Assembly: GCA_035593725.1 (NCBI GenBank)
Contig: DAOSZN010000006.1
Span: 27,528 to 91,527, forward strand
Reading direction: 5' to 3'
Source of the DNA: UBA4971 sp029551185
GTDB taxonomy: Bacteria > Bacillota > SHA-98 > UBA4971
DNA: 64,000 bases
A program made the translations under genes and the position numbers. Positions 31,731 to 40,326 of this stretch are shown here, one piece after another (the stretch's first letter is position 1; every line of letters starts with the position of its first letter). The notes beneath the pieces were generated by a model, which searched no databases, was not told the DNA's origin, and saw only the letters and a list, made by a program, of their open reading frames with translations.

Positions 31731-33695
31731 TTACGCTCTGCCGGGACTCTCAGCAAGCTTCGGCGGTCTGGACGAGACCCTGGATTTGCCTGTGCCGACC
31801 TGTTCTCCTGCACCTGCTTCTTCATCTACAGAGATTGCAGCTGCAGCGCAGGCGGCCATCTTTTCCGAGTCCTCAGCGACTGCGTCAGCCTTATCTGAAA
31901 GAACCTCATCGATCTCATTTCCGTCAAGGGTCTCCCGTTCTTTCAGAGCGCAAGCAAGTCTAATTAACTTATCCCGATTATCTGTCAAGAGAGTCCTCGC
32001 CCGCTCGTAGGCTTCATCGACAATCCTACGGACCTCACGGTCGATTAAGGCGGCCACCTCTTCGCTGTAATCCCTCTCATGACCCAGGTCACGTCCGAGA
32101 AACACAGTCTCTTCACGACGGCTTCCAAGAGATAACGGACCTAACTCCTCACTCATACCGTACTCAGTGACCATCTTGCGGACCACTTTTGTAACCCTGC
32201 TTAAGTCATTTTCCGCGCCGGTTGATATTTCATTAAACATTAGCTCTTCAGCAACTCGGCCTGCAAGGGTTACCACTACGCTGTCAAGGATCTCAGATTT
32301 TGTTCTGAAAAACCTGTCCTCTTCAGGAAGCATCAGTGTATATCCGCCCATTCTCCCTCGAGGGATTATTGATACTTTCTGAACCGGATCTACGTTTGGC
32401 AGCAGCTTTCCGGCTAGGGCATGGCCTGCTTCGTGGAATGCCACCAAGTCTTTTTCCCTGTCACTCATGATCCTGCTCTTCTTTTGAGGGCCGGCTATAA
32501 CCCTGTCTATAGCCTCATCACAGTCTTCCATTGAGATTTTCTTACTCCCACGCCTTGCTGCCAAGATTGCAGCCTCATTAAGGACGTTTTCCAGGTCAGC
32601 CCCGGTAAACCCCGGAGTCCTCTGAGCTATCACGAGAAGGTCCACATCTTGCGACAGAGGCTTGTTGCGTGCATGAACCTTCAAGATTGCCTCTCTGCCT
32701 TTAATATCCGGCATATCAACCACGACCTGCCGGTCAAAACGTCCAGGTCTAAGCAGTGCAGGATCAAGCACATCAGGCCTGTTTGTCGCAGCGAGAAGTA
32801 TTATGCCTGTATTCGACTCAAACCCATCCATTTCGACCAGGAGCTGGTTCAACGTCTGTTCCCTCTCGTCATGCCCCCCGCCAAGACCTGCCCCACGCTG
32901 CCTACCGACAGCGTCAATTTCATCAATAAACACAATACACGGGGAATTCTTCTTGGCTTGCTCAAAGAGGTCTCGTACCCTGGCAGCCCCGACGCCTACA
33001 AACATTTCTACGAAGTCTGAGCCGCTGATAATAAAGAACGGGACCCCTGCCTCACCTGCAACAGCACGTCCAAGAAGAGTCTTACCCGTCCCGGGAGGTC
33101 CTACCAAGAGAACTCCCTTTGGTATCTCAGCCCCAAGCTCCACAAACTTCCTTGGATGCTTGAGAAACTCCACGATCTCAGCAAGCTCCTCCTTAGCTTC
33201 GTCAACCCCGGCTACATCATCGAATGTGATCTTTCCACGCTCCTCCATGTGCAGCCTTGCCCTGCTTTTCCCAAATGAAAGAGCTTTGTTGCTGCCCCCT
33301 TGCATCTGATTAAGAAGAAAGAACCACAATCCGACAAAAAACACCATGGAAATAACCTGTGGCAATATCGTATACCACCACGGAGCCACGGGTTTTGGTT
33401 CAGCCGCTACCTCAATCCCTGCAAGGGAAGTCCCTTTATCCTTTAATCTATCAGTGACAAGGGATATGTCAGGCATGTAGGTTTCGAACTCCATGCCGTT
33501 CTTCAAGCGCCCTTCGATCTTGTCGTCACCGATGATACGAAGTTCTGCAATATTGCCGGAATCAAGGTTATCCATAAATGCGCTCAAACTGATCTTCATT
33601 GGTGTCGCTTTCTGACCGTAAAAAGTGCTAGCGATGGATACGGTCATAAGACCAAGTAAGAGCCATAGGCCGAGCGTTCTTAACACCTTGTTCAA
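31731..33695 (-). CDS. ftsH: ATP-dependent zinc metalloprotease FtsH
   Basis: Membrane-bound AAA+ protease that degrades misfolded membrane proteins and regulators. Two transmembrane helices (about 4-22 and 105-122) flank a small extracytoplasmic domain. The AAA+ module has Walker A GPPGTGKT, Walker B VFIDEID and the second region of homology TNRPDVLDPALLRPGRFD. The zinc site HEAGH starts at His421. TTG at 33695 is preferred because GGGAGGAG is five to six bases upstream; the in-frame GTG five codons earlier lies within that ribosome site. The 654-residue length is normal. The tilS-ftsH order is conserved in Firmicutes. Confidence 0.97.
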   Translation of the reverse strand: MNKVLRTLGLWLLLGLMTVSIASTFYGQKATPMKISLSAFMDNLDSGNIAELRIIGDDKIEGRLKNGMEFETYMPDISLVTDRLKDKGTSLAGIEVAAEPKPVAPWWYTILPQVISMVFFVGLWFFLLNQMQGGSNKALSFGKSRARLHMEERGKITFDDVAGVDEAKEELAEIVEFLKHPRKFVELGAEIPKGVLLVGPPGTGKTLLGRAVAGEAGVPFFIISGSDFVEMFVGVGAARVRDLFEQAKKNSPCIVFIDEIDAVGRQRGAGLGGGHDEREQTLNQLLVEMDGFESNTGIILLAATNRPDVLDPALLRPGRFDRQVVVDMPDIKGREAILKVHARNKPLSQDVDLLVIAQRTPGFTGADLENVLNEAAILAARRGSKKISMEDCDEAIDRVIAGPQKKSRIMSDREKDLVAFHEAGHALAGKLLPNVDPVQKVSIIPRGRMGGYTLMLPEEDRFFRTKSEILDSVVVTLAGRVAEELMFNEISTGAENDLSRVTKVVRKMVTEYGMSEELGPLSLGSRREETVFLGRDLGHERDYSEEVAALIDREVRRIVDEAYERARTLLTDNRDKLIRLACALKERETLDGNEIDEVLSDKADAVAEDSEKMAACAAAAISVDEEAGAGEQVGTGKSRVSSRPPKLAESPGRA

Positions 33696-33751
33696 TTGAT
33701 CTCCTCCCACAAGTCACCACCACGCATCGGTCGCATCAATACTTACGTCTT

Positions 33752-33779
33752 GAAAACGCTTGCCTCTAAGAACGAGGCA
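33752..33779 (-). terminator. Hairpin between tilS and ftsH (terminator or leader element)
   Basis: On the minus strand TGCCTC (33774-33779) pairs with GAGGCA (33761-33766) around a 7-nt loop and is followed by AGCGTTTTC. It would weakly terminate the tilS transcript. The predicted ftsH promoter lies just upstream, so the hairpin would also be in the ftsH leader. Confidence 0.4.
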
Positions 33780-33794
33780 GCAATTTGCAAGCAC

Positions 33795-33823
33795 ATTATA
33801 ACACACGGTATTATTAACCACAA
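33795..33823 (-). promoter_or_regulatory. SigA-type promoter of ftsH
   Basis: A perfect -10 TATAAT (33795-33800) and a -35 TTGTGG (33818-33823) are spaced 17 bp apart on the minus strand. The -35 box lies inside the last codons of tilS. The leader before the ftsH start would be about 90 nt. Confidence 0.55.
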
Positions 33824-35337
33824 CTCTGATACCTGCGCGTAGCTCTGAGGTGAAGGACCTTCCGAGTACCGGGCGAAAGCTTCGCAAAATCGCTTACACA
33901 TAACCCGACTACCCAAAGAATCTCCCTTCCCCATATAATAACGGGAATATCATCCCTTATGTTCCTGGATATTTTCTTGTCAATAAAGACATCTTTCAGC
34001 TTCTTACGCCCTTTCATGCCGAGGGGATATAGCCTGTCACCGGGTCTCCTGTTTCTCACAGTAATATTCTCATCAATGAGATCCATGTCAAAATATGCTT
34101 CGTCTTTACCCATAGATGATATGGTCTCAAACAGGTCAGGCTTGTCTTTCATATTGAATATATCAGCGTCTATTGTAATACAAGCCTCAGGGATATCCGT
34201 TCTTCCGGGAACTTGCAGCTTATACTCAAAAGGCGGACATGCTTGCGATTTGGCCATTTCCTCCCACTCTATGATAATTCGCTCATAGTCGCGTCTCGCC
34301 TGAAGTCCGCCCGGCAATGAAATGCAGGATCCCGTCCTTCCTGATCCGGCCAGTTCCAGAACTTTCTCCACATGAATGAACTGAAAATCGTCGAGCTCAC
34401 CGGCAAGACGGCACACAGTCCATCTGATGATTCTCCTCTGAATCGCTGTATGCTGCCGGGATAAAGCAGGAATACTGAGAGCCACATTATAAGGAGAGGA
34501 ATCTTCCACAATTTGACCCAGTTTTTCACAGACCTTGCGGGAAATGTAGTCGTCATCACCCTGCGCCAGCTCTGCAGTGTTGCACAAGGCCTGAACCACT
34601 CTGGGATTGTAGTCTTGCTCGAGCAGAGGAATGAGTTCATGCCTGATCCTGTTCCTGAGATAGACAGGGCTTACATTCGATGCGTCTATATAGTATACAA
34701 GCTGCTCCTCATCACAATAGGAGCGAATCTCCGAAGAAGTCAAACCAAGCAGAGGACGGATTACAGTAATACCACCGCTTGCATCAAGAGGCCTTACCGC
34801 AGGTATTCCGCCAAGCCCCCGCATTCCTGCCCCGCGGATAAGCCTAAGAAGAACTGTCTCAGCCTGATCTCCGGCATGATGTCCCAGAGCTACTCTGGAA
34901 GCGCCTATATCTACAGCTGTGCGCAGGTAGAAATCATAACGCGCATCACGGGCTGCAAGCTCTATGGATACTTTTCTCTCATCAGCGTAATTTCTGACAT
35001 CCACTTTCCGAACGGTACAACCGAGACCAAGACTTTCAGCAAGGCACTGTACATATCTTGCCTCTTCATTTGCGGCTTCCCCTCGAAGCATATGGTTTAG
35101 ATGAGCTACATGAAGTGACATCTCAAACTCATCTCTGAGCGCATATAACCCATGCAAAAGGGCGACTGAATCAGGCCCTCCGGAGACACCTACGAGAACT
35201 TTATCTCCCGGGGTGAGCATATTAAAACGCGTGATAGTCGATCGTATATTACCGATAAACCGATCTTGTCCGGAATTCACGCCTCTACCCCGCTTACCGC
35301 GAAAACCACAGCCACAATTCTCATAAGTCTTCACCAC
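33814..35337 (-). CDS. tilS: tRNA(Ile)-lysidine synthetase
   Basis: Attaches lysine to C34 of the CAU-anticodon isoleucine tRNA so that it reads AUA. The 507-residue protein has the PP-loop SGGPDSVALLHGL (about residue 51) and HLNHMLRGEAANEEARYVQ, the ATP-pyrophosphatase core. GHHAGDQAETVLLRLIRGAGMRGLGGI follows, then the middle TilS domain and the C-terminal domain (RNRRPGDRLYPLGMKGRKKLKDVFIDKKI). The first possible start gives an extra 19 basic, cysteine-containing residues. A GTG at 35280 after GGGGTAGAGG gives the more usual N-terminus, so the start is uncertain. Confidence 0.95.
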   Translation of the reverse strand: MVKTYENCGCGFRGKRGRGVNSGQDRFIGNIRSTITRFNMLTPGDKVLVGVSGGPDSVALLHGLYALRDEFEMSLHVAHLNHMLRGEAANEEARYVQCLAESLGLGCTVRKVDVRNYADERKVSIELAARDARYDFYLRTAVDIGASRVALGHHAGDQAETVLLRLIRGAGMRGLGGIPAVRPLDASGGITVIRPLLGLTSSEIRSYCDEEQLVYYIDASNVSPVYLRNRIRHELIPLLEQDYNPRVVQALCNTAELAQGDDDYISRKVCEKLGQIVEDSSPYNVALSIPALSRQHTAIQRRIIRWTVCRLAGELDDFQFIHVEKVLELAGSGRTGSCISLPGGLQARRDYERIIIEWEEMAKSQACPPFEYKLQVPGRTDIPEACITIDADIFNMKDKPDLFETISSMGKDEAYFDMDLIDENITVRNRRPGDRLYPLGMKGRKKLKDVFIDKKISRNIRDDIPVIIWGREILWVVGLCVSDFAKLSPGTRKVLHLRATRRYQSCG

Positions 35338-35372
35338 TTCTTGCGCTGAAGATACCGCTGAATCTTAAGAGT

Positions 35373-35387
35373 ATTATAGCACAAGGC
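35373..35387 (-). promoter_or_regulatory. Possible extended -10 promoter of tilS
   Basis: TGCTATAAT on the minus strand (TATAAT at 35373-35378) is an extended -10 element. It lies about 35 nt upstream of the first tilS start and just after the spoIIE stop. No good -35 box accompanies it. Confidence 0.4.
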
Positions 35388-35391
35388 CAAA

Positions 35392-37965
35392 CTACATGGA
35401 CAAGCTTAGGCCTTTGGGTTGGGACGATACGCAGCCTGAAGAAGACTCCTTTCGGTTGCCTGTCCGAGATCTTTTCCTATAGACTCGGGCTACAAGAACT
35501 GTCATATCATCTGAAGTTCTTTCGCCTGAGTACTGCAAAGCGCGGTTAAGAATCACGCGGGCTATTTCATCCGGACGCTCCGTGGTGATAGTTGCAATCA
35601 GCCTTACTATCCAGTCGTCGGGGGCTTGTACAGGAGCCCCCGAACCGCTGAGGTTTGCTGCAGCATCCATGACCCCGTCGCTGACCATAACTATGAGATC
35701 CCCGTCGCCTAGTTTCTGTCTTGTTTTTTGGATTTCTATCGCGTCAAATATCCCTGCAGGAAGAGAAGGGGATTCAATGACCTTCACCTGTCTTCCTCTT
35801 TTGATGAAGCTTGGGGGTGAGCCTGCCTTTATAAACTGAACTTCACCTGTGACCATATCCATTGTGGCCACATCCAAAGTAGCAAAGGACTCTCCGGGGG
35901 ATCTGAGAAGAAGAATGAGATTTGCCGTCTTTACCGCAAACTCATCATCAAAGCCTGCTTCGAGGAGTCTTTCCAGCATGCTCACTGCAGTGGAGCTTTC
36001 TATCGCAGCCCCTCTTCCTGTTCCCATACCGTCACTGACAATAAACACCCCTCGCCCGTCAGGAAGTTCCAGCATAGAATGGGCATCGCCTGAAATATCA
36101 GCCCCATACTTGGCTGAGACCGCTACCCCGCCTGCAATGCCGTATACTTTCGCCTGGGAAAACACTATCTCACATGTAGGCTGTCCCCCTCTACTCCCAC
36201 ATCTTGCCTTGGACACCTCAAGGTCACGACCAAGGAGCCGGGAAACCAAAGGCCCTATCGCGTTTCTACACTCCCGTTCCCCGCAACATGCTGCCTTCTT
36301 AACAGTAACATCGAGTCTTCCTCTCCGACGAGCCACAACACTGACTTCTGTAATCCCAAGCCCGAGACGGGACAGCTCACGCATGATCCTCTGTTCTGAA
36401 CTGGTCTCCAATTCAACACACGCCCAAACATCTTCGCCCAGGCCGTCCAGGATCTCGGCGATCCCCTGTAACTGCCCGGAAAACATGTGCCGTCCTTCAG
36501 AAAGCCGCCTGGCGTATGCCAGATTCTGCCTATAAGAGCCTGTAGACCCATTTACAGCCGCGACAAGCCCTGGGACGTTAAGACATTTCCAGTTAAGCTG
36601 GCCTTTGACTTCTCCGACTTCAACTACGCCTTTTAACTCAGCGAGAGCTGCAAGATTGAGGACATCCCGGAAAGTCCTATGAAAAGCGTCGCCCCAGCAA
36701 AACAGGTAAGCCCTGCACTGACTGCACGCTGACGAAGAGATTTCATGCAGCATATGAGCAACGTCCGCTCGTTCAGCCAACTCAGGATCATACGGGACTT
36801 GCTTCAACATGGACGAAAGCTCACCAAATACTTTTGAAAAGTCTACAAGTCTCTGGGATAAGAGTTCCTGGACTCTCCTGGCATGCGCCTCGCCGCCTCC
36901 CCCGGGCTTCCTATGGAGGTTCGGCAGCAATCTTGCGACGCATTGCAAACCCCTTCGAGGAACGAGAAGAAACAACAATCCGGATATGCCTAACTCAGCA
37001 GCAAAGAGCATCACATCTCCCTTGCCCGACACTTGGAAGACAAGGAGTCCTGCCCCTGCCGCAAACCCGATTGCAGACGCGAATTTACCATAACTGCGCA
37101 TGCTGCCGGCCAGAAACCCGCCAAGAGCATATGCTCCTACAATAGGCGCCAACCCCTGGCCTGATACGGCACAGGCCAGGCCGGTTAAGGCACCTGCTGC
37201 AGCGCCAAAAGGCGCGCCTCCTGAATACGCTACGGCGGTTGTGGCAACGCCTGCCACTACTGCACCTAAAGACACCCCTTTGGGGTCTATCGCTGCAAGC
37301 CCCATGGTTATCCCTGCACACAGCAACCCAAACGAAGCTGCTTGTTCAGGTCCCAGAACCCCCCACTCCGGCAATGCGGAGAATCCTCGACCTATACCGC
37401 CCCAGCTGAAAATCGCGGCAACAAGCCCGCCTATGACTGCTTCCATAATTATTACGACTATGAACTGCTCGGACACGCCAAGAACCGCTTTGAGAGATTG
37501 GGGCACGAGAAAGCCGAATATCATTATGCTTATAGGCAGTAAAAAGGGTCTGCTTTCCAGATGACGGGAAAGAACCCGCGCTGAGATTACGACGAAAACG
37601 AGAGGAATAACTGACCATATCGCATCCGGTCCCAGAGTCAATCCTGTCATTCCGAGGAGGACGCCAAACGCTGTCAGGGGCGCGAAAGGACCCCGACAAG
37701 CCGCCACTACTCCGAGGTACGCTATGCCGAAAGGAGCACAGGTGCCAAAGAGCTTTGCCCTGCCTAGGAGAACTGCGGTCAACCCGCAAAGCACCGCTCC
37801 CGGTGAAAGCGCATGCATCCAGAAATCCCGGACCCGGTTGCCTCCATGTCCACCGGCACGCCCATCGCCGACTCCTCCGGAAGATGCCCGAAACCTTTTG
37901 TCCCGGCCAAGATAAACAGTGCGTCCGGAACCACGGGAGGTTACACGCGTGGCCTTCGTATCCAT
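35392..37965 (-). CDS. spoIIE: Stage II sporulation protein E
   Basis: Membrane phosphatase that dephosphorylates SpoIIAA to release sigma-F in the forespore and also takes part in polar septation. The 857-residue protein has the three expected parts: about ten transmembrane helices (roughly 50-340), a central regulatory region with cysteine clusters (about 340-600), and a C-terminal PP2C/SpoIIE phosphatase domain (about 620-840). The phosphatase has the metal-binding aspartates in SGDAHSMLELPDG and VSDGMGTGRGAA and in IVMVSDGVMDAA. The ATG follows GGGGG. Full-length SpoIIE is a strong indicator that the organism forms endospores. Confidence 0.97.
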   Translation of the reverse strand: MDTKATRVTSRGSGRTVYLGRDKRFRASSGGVGDGRAGGHGGNRVRDFWMHALSPGAVLCGLTAVLLGRAKLFGTCAPFGIAYLGVVAACRGPFAPLTAFGVLLGMTGLTLGPDAIWSVIPLVFVVISARVLSRHLESRPFLLPISIMIFGFLVPQSLKAVLGVSEQFIVVIIMEAVIGGLVAAIFSWGGIGRGFSALPEWGVLGPEQAASFGLLCAGITMGLAAIDPKGVSLGAVVAGVATTAVAYSGGAPFGAAAGALTGLACAVSGQGLAPIVGAYALGGFLAGSMRSYGKFASAIGFAAGAGLLVFQVSGKGDVMLFAAELGISGLLFLLVPRRGLQCVARLLPNLHRKPGGGGEAHARRVQELLSQRLVDFSKVFGELSSMLKQVPYDPELAERADVAHMLHEISSSACSQCRAYLFCWGDAFHRTFRDVLNLAALAELKGVVEVGEVKGQLNWKCLNVPGLVAAVNGSTGSYRQNLAYARRLSEGRHMFSGQLQGIAEILDGLGEDVWACVELETSSEQRIMRELSRLGLGITEVSVVARRRGRLDVTVKKAACCGERECRNAIGPLVSRLLGRDLEVSKARCGSRGGQPTCEIVFSQAKVYGIAGGVAVSAKYGADISGDAHSMLELPDGRGVFIVSDGMGTGRGAAIESSTAVSMLERLLEAGFDDEFAVKTANLILLLRSPGESFATLDVATMDMVTGEVQFIKAGSPPSFIKRGRQVKVIESPSLPAGIFDAIEIQKTRQKLGDGDLIVMVSDGVMDAAANLSGSGAPVQAPDDWIVRLIATITTERPDEIARVILNRALQYSGERTSDDMTVLVARVYRKRSRTGNRKESSSGCVSSQPKGLSLSM

Positions 37966-38393
37966 CGTCGGTTCCCCCTTTGTTTGCCAGAATAGGTTGT
38001 CCTATCGTTGACTGACTGTTGCGATACTACCATAGACGTGTGGGGAGAACCTGACGGAAATTGTACGTGTCGCAAGGGAATCTTGCGACACGCGGCTTGT
38101 GAAATCTCCAAAAGTCAGCCTCCTCTTCCAAAGAGCGGCGGAGATGTTATCAACATCTAATTAGATCTTAGTGCCCGGTCAAGATAGGAATTGCCCACTC
38201 TATCCGGAAGGCTGACATAGAAGGTAACTCCTGCAAGAAGCAGTATGACGACTTAGCAAAACAATAGAGGATTATGACACATGCGCAAGGCATTTGACTA
38301 TTCTCGCGACATAGTTCTCGACACGCTTCAGTGAAAACTCAGAAAACCGGTGTTTTCGGATGGATGGTTATCCCCAAACATGGACGAGTTTGC
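37966..38393. other. 428-bp intergenic region with a perfect 11-bp hairpin
   Basis: No gene is apparent between macB and spoIIE. CGTGTCGCAAG (38066-38076) and CTTGCGACACG (38082-38092) form a perfect hairpin with a 5-nt loop, about 100 bp upstream of spoIIE. Neither side has a T-run. Each arm contains TGTCGCAA, one base off the Spo0A box core TGTCGAA, so an operator is possible. A weaker GAAAAC/GTTTTC stem at 38342-38357 could end the macB transcript. The rest shows nothing recognisable. Confidence 0.4.
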
Positions 38394-39593
38394 TTACTCA
38401 TATCTCAAAGCTTCAATAGGATCGAGATTTGCAGCTTTATATGCAGGATAAACTCCAAATACGACTCCTGCGAAAGACGCTGAGATAACTGCGACAGCAA
38501 TGGAGAATAAAGACACATAGGTAGGCCATTTGGCTATTTTCGCAATCAGAGTAGCCCCTGCCCACCCAAAGACGATTCCTATAGCGCCTCCGACTAAGCA
38601 AAGGGATATTGCTTCAAATAGGAACTGTCTGAGAATATCACCCTTCTTGGCGCCGACCGCTTTTCTTATCCCTACCTCGCGAGTGCGTTCAGTAACCGAC
38701 ACAAGCATTATGTTCATAACGCCTATTCCGCCCACAAGCAAGGATATTCCGCCTATGCCCCCAAGAATCACTGTAAATATCCGTGTTATGGTCTCTGTGG
38801 TCTCTAGGATAGAAGCGCTGCTTAAAACATTGAAGGAAGCGTCCTTCCCATGACGCTGGGCCAGAACCGCCTGAATTTGGTCCATAGCCTCTCTTACCTG
38901 TTTGACATCGCGAGCTTCACAAGATATGAAAGCCACATCATTACTGCCTGTCATACGCTTTGAGTGAGTTATCGGGATATACACAGACATATCTTGGGGA
39001 TTCTCCCCAAAAATCGTTCCGCCTTGTTCCTTCATAACTCCGATTACAACGAAATTCTGCCCGTTTACCTTTACCTTAGCGCCTATGGCGCTTTCTTCTT
39101 CACCGAAGAGTTTGTTCGCCAAACCTCCGCCGATAATCGTCACCTGACGCTGCGCTTTAATATCAAGCTCCGAAAGGAATCTACCTTCCCTCAGGCTTGC
39201 CTCGTGCGTCGAAGAAAGTCCTTCATCTGTAAAGGTGGCACTTACGTTGTACCGGTCTTTACCGTGTTTTACGGTTACCATTCCCGTCCGCGACACGCTG
39301 ACAGTGGACAAAGCAGGGCACCCCTTGCGTATGGCTTGGGCGTCTTCGTAGGTCAATGATTTCACACGTCCTCCGGACATGGCTTCTCTTGCGTAATCCG
39401 GCTGCACAAAAATGAGGTTCGAGCCCAGTCCCGCCAATTCCACAGTGACCAGTTGTCTCCCGCCTTCTCCTATGGACATCATAGATATCACTGACGCAAT
39501 CCCGATAATTATTCCCAGAAGGGTAAGGGCTGACCGCAATTTATTCATCTTTAAACTGGATAGTGCAAGCTTCATGCATTCATAGAAGCTCAT
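38394..39593 (-). CDS. MacB-type ABC transporter permease
   Basis: Permease of a MacB/FtsX-like mechanotransmission ABC system, 399 residues. One N-terminal helix (about 20-42, LRSALTLLGIIIGIASVISM) is followed by a large extracytoplasmic MacB_PCD domain (about 45-250). Three C-terminal helices with LLVGGIGVMNIMLVSVTERTREVGIRKAVGAKKGDI between them complete the fold. The ATG overlaps the stop codon of the ATPase gene (ATGA). With the upstream ATPase and HlyD-like adaptor it forms a tripartite export operon of the kind used in Gram-positives for peptides, antibiotics or lipoproteins; the substrate is not evident. Confidence 0.93.
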   Translation of the reverse strand: MSFYECMKLALSSLKMNKLRSALTLLGIIIGIASVISMMSIGEGGRQLVTVELAGLGSNLIFVQPDYAREAMSGGRVKSLTYEDAQAIRKGCPALSTVSVSRTGMVTVKHGKDRYNVSATFTDEGLSSTHEASLREGRFLSELDIKAQRQVTIIGGGLANKLFGEEESAIGAKVKVNGQNFVVIGVMKEQGGTIFGENPQDMSVYIPITHSKRMTGSNDVAFISCEARDVKQVREAMDQIQAVLAQRHGKDASFNVLSSASILETTETITRIFTVILGGIGGISLLVGGIGVMNIMLVSVTERTREVGIRKAVGAKKGDILRQFLFEAISLCLVGGAIGIVFGWAGATLIAKIAKWPTYVSLFSIAVAVISASFAGVVFGVYPAYKAANLDPIEALRYE

Positions 39594-40315
39594 ATGCCCT
39601 CCCCCTTCCCCTCTTCAGAGCCGGTCATTTTACCTGCGTCAGCTCCCTTTCCTTCTCTGACAATCAGTCCGTCTTTTATTTCAATAAACCGCTCGGTTTT
39701 AGCTGCTATTTCCGGGTTATGAGTGACGACTACTACAGTTATCCCTTGTTCATGAAGCTCCTTTAATATCCCTATAATCTCAAGACCGGATTTAGTGTCG
39801 AGGTTGCCTGTAGGTTCATCCGCCAGTATTATTGAAGGCTCAGTCACCAGGGCCCTTGCGATTGCCACCCTCTGCGCCTGACCGCCTGAAAGCTCATTCG
39901 GCCTATGATTTGCGCGTTCACCAAGTCCGACAGTCTCAAGAGCTGACAAGGCCCGCTCTCTGCGGACAGCAGGTTGAACCCCGGAGTACACCAGAGGAAG
40001 TTCAACATTTTCTAAGGCTGTGACTCGAGGCAAGAGATTGAACGTTTGAAACACAAACCCGATTTTCTTGTTACGAACCCCAGCAAGTTCGTCATCGGAC
40101 AGTTCATTTACCAGTCTCCCGTCTAGAAAGTAATTGCCACGTGTAGGCCTGTCAAGACACCCGAGAATATTCATAAGCGTGGACTTTCCGGAACCCGAAG
40201 GGCCTATGACAGATACGGATTCACCGGAACCTATATTAAGGGATACGCCTCTTAGCGCTGCCACCTGAACTATGCCGGTGTCATAGATCTTTTCGACGTC
40301 CTCTACAACGATCAC
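39590..40315 (-). CDS. MacB/LolD-type ABC transporter ATP-binding protein
   Basis: Cytosolic ATPase of the MacB-like system, 241 residues. It shows Walker A GPSGSGKST, the Q-loop FVFQTFNLLPRV, the signature LSGGQAQRVAIARAL, Walker B IILADEPTGNLD and the switch histidine in VVVTHNPE. The GTG start lies 11 bases after the HlyD-like gene. The last about 25 residues form a charged, glycine-rich tail. The stop codon overlaps the permease start. Confidence 0.95.
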   Translation of the reverse strand: MIVVEDVEKIYDTGIVQVAALRGVSLNIGSGESVSVIGPSGSGKSTLMNILGCLDRPTRGNYFLDGRLVNELSDDELAGVRNKKIGFVFQTFNLLPRVTALENVELPLVYSGVQPAVRRERALSALETVGLGERANHRPNELSGGQAQRVAIARALVTEPSIILADEPTGNLDTKSGLEIIGILKELHEQGITVVVVTHNPEIAAKTERFIEIKDGLIVREGKGADAGKMTGSEEGKGEGI

Positions 40316-40326
40316 TTACTGTCACC

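Noticed and set aside
35849..36535. Long plus-strand frame (228 codons) inside spoIIE
   Set aside because: Lies antisense to a well-supported gene, composition is Ser/Pro/Arg-rich as expected for a complement, no ribosome site.
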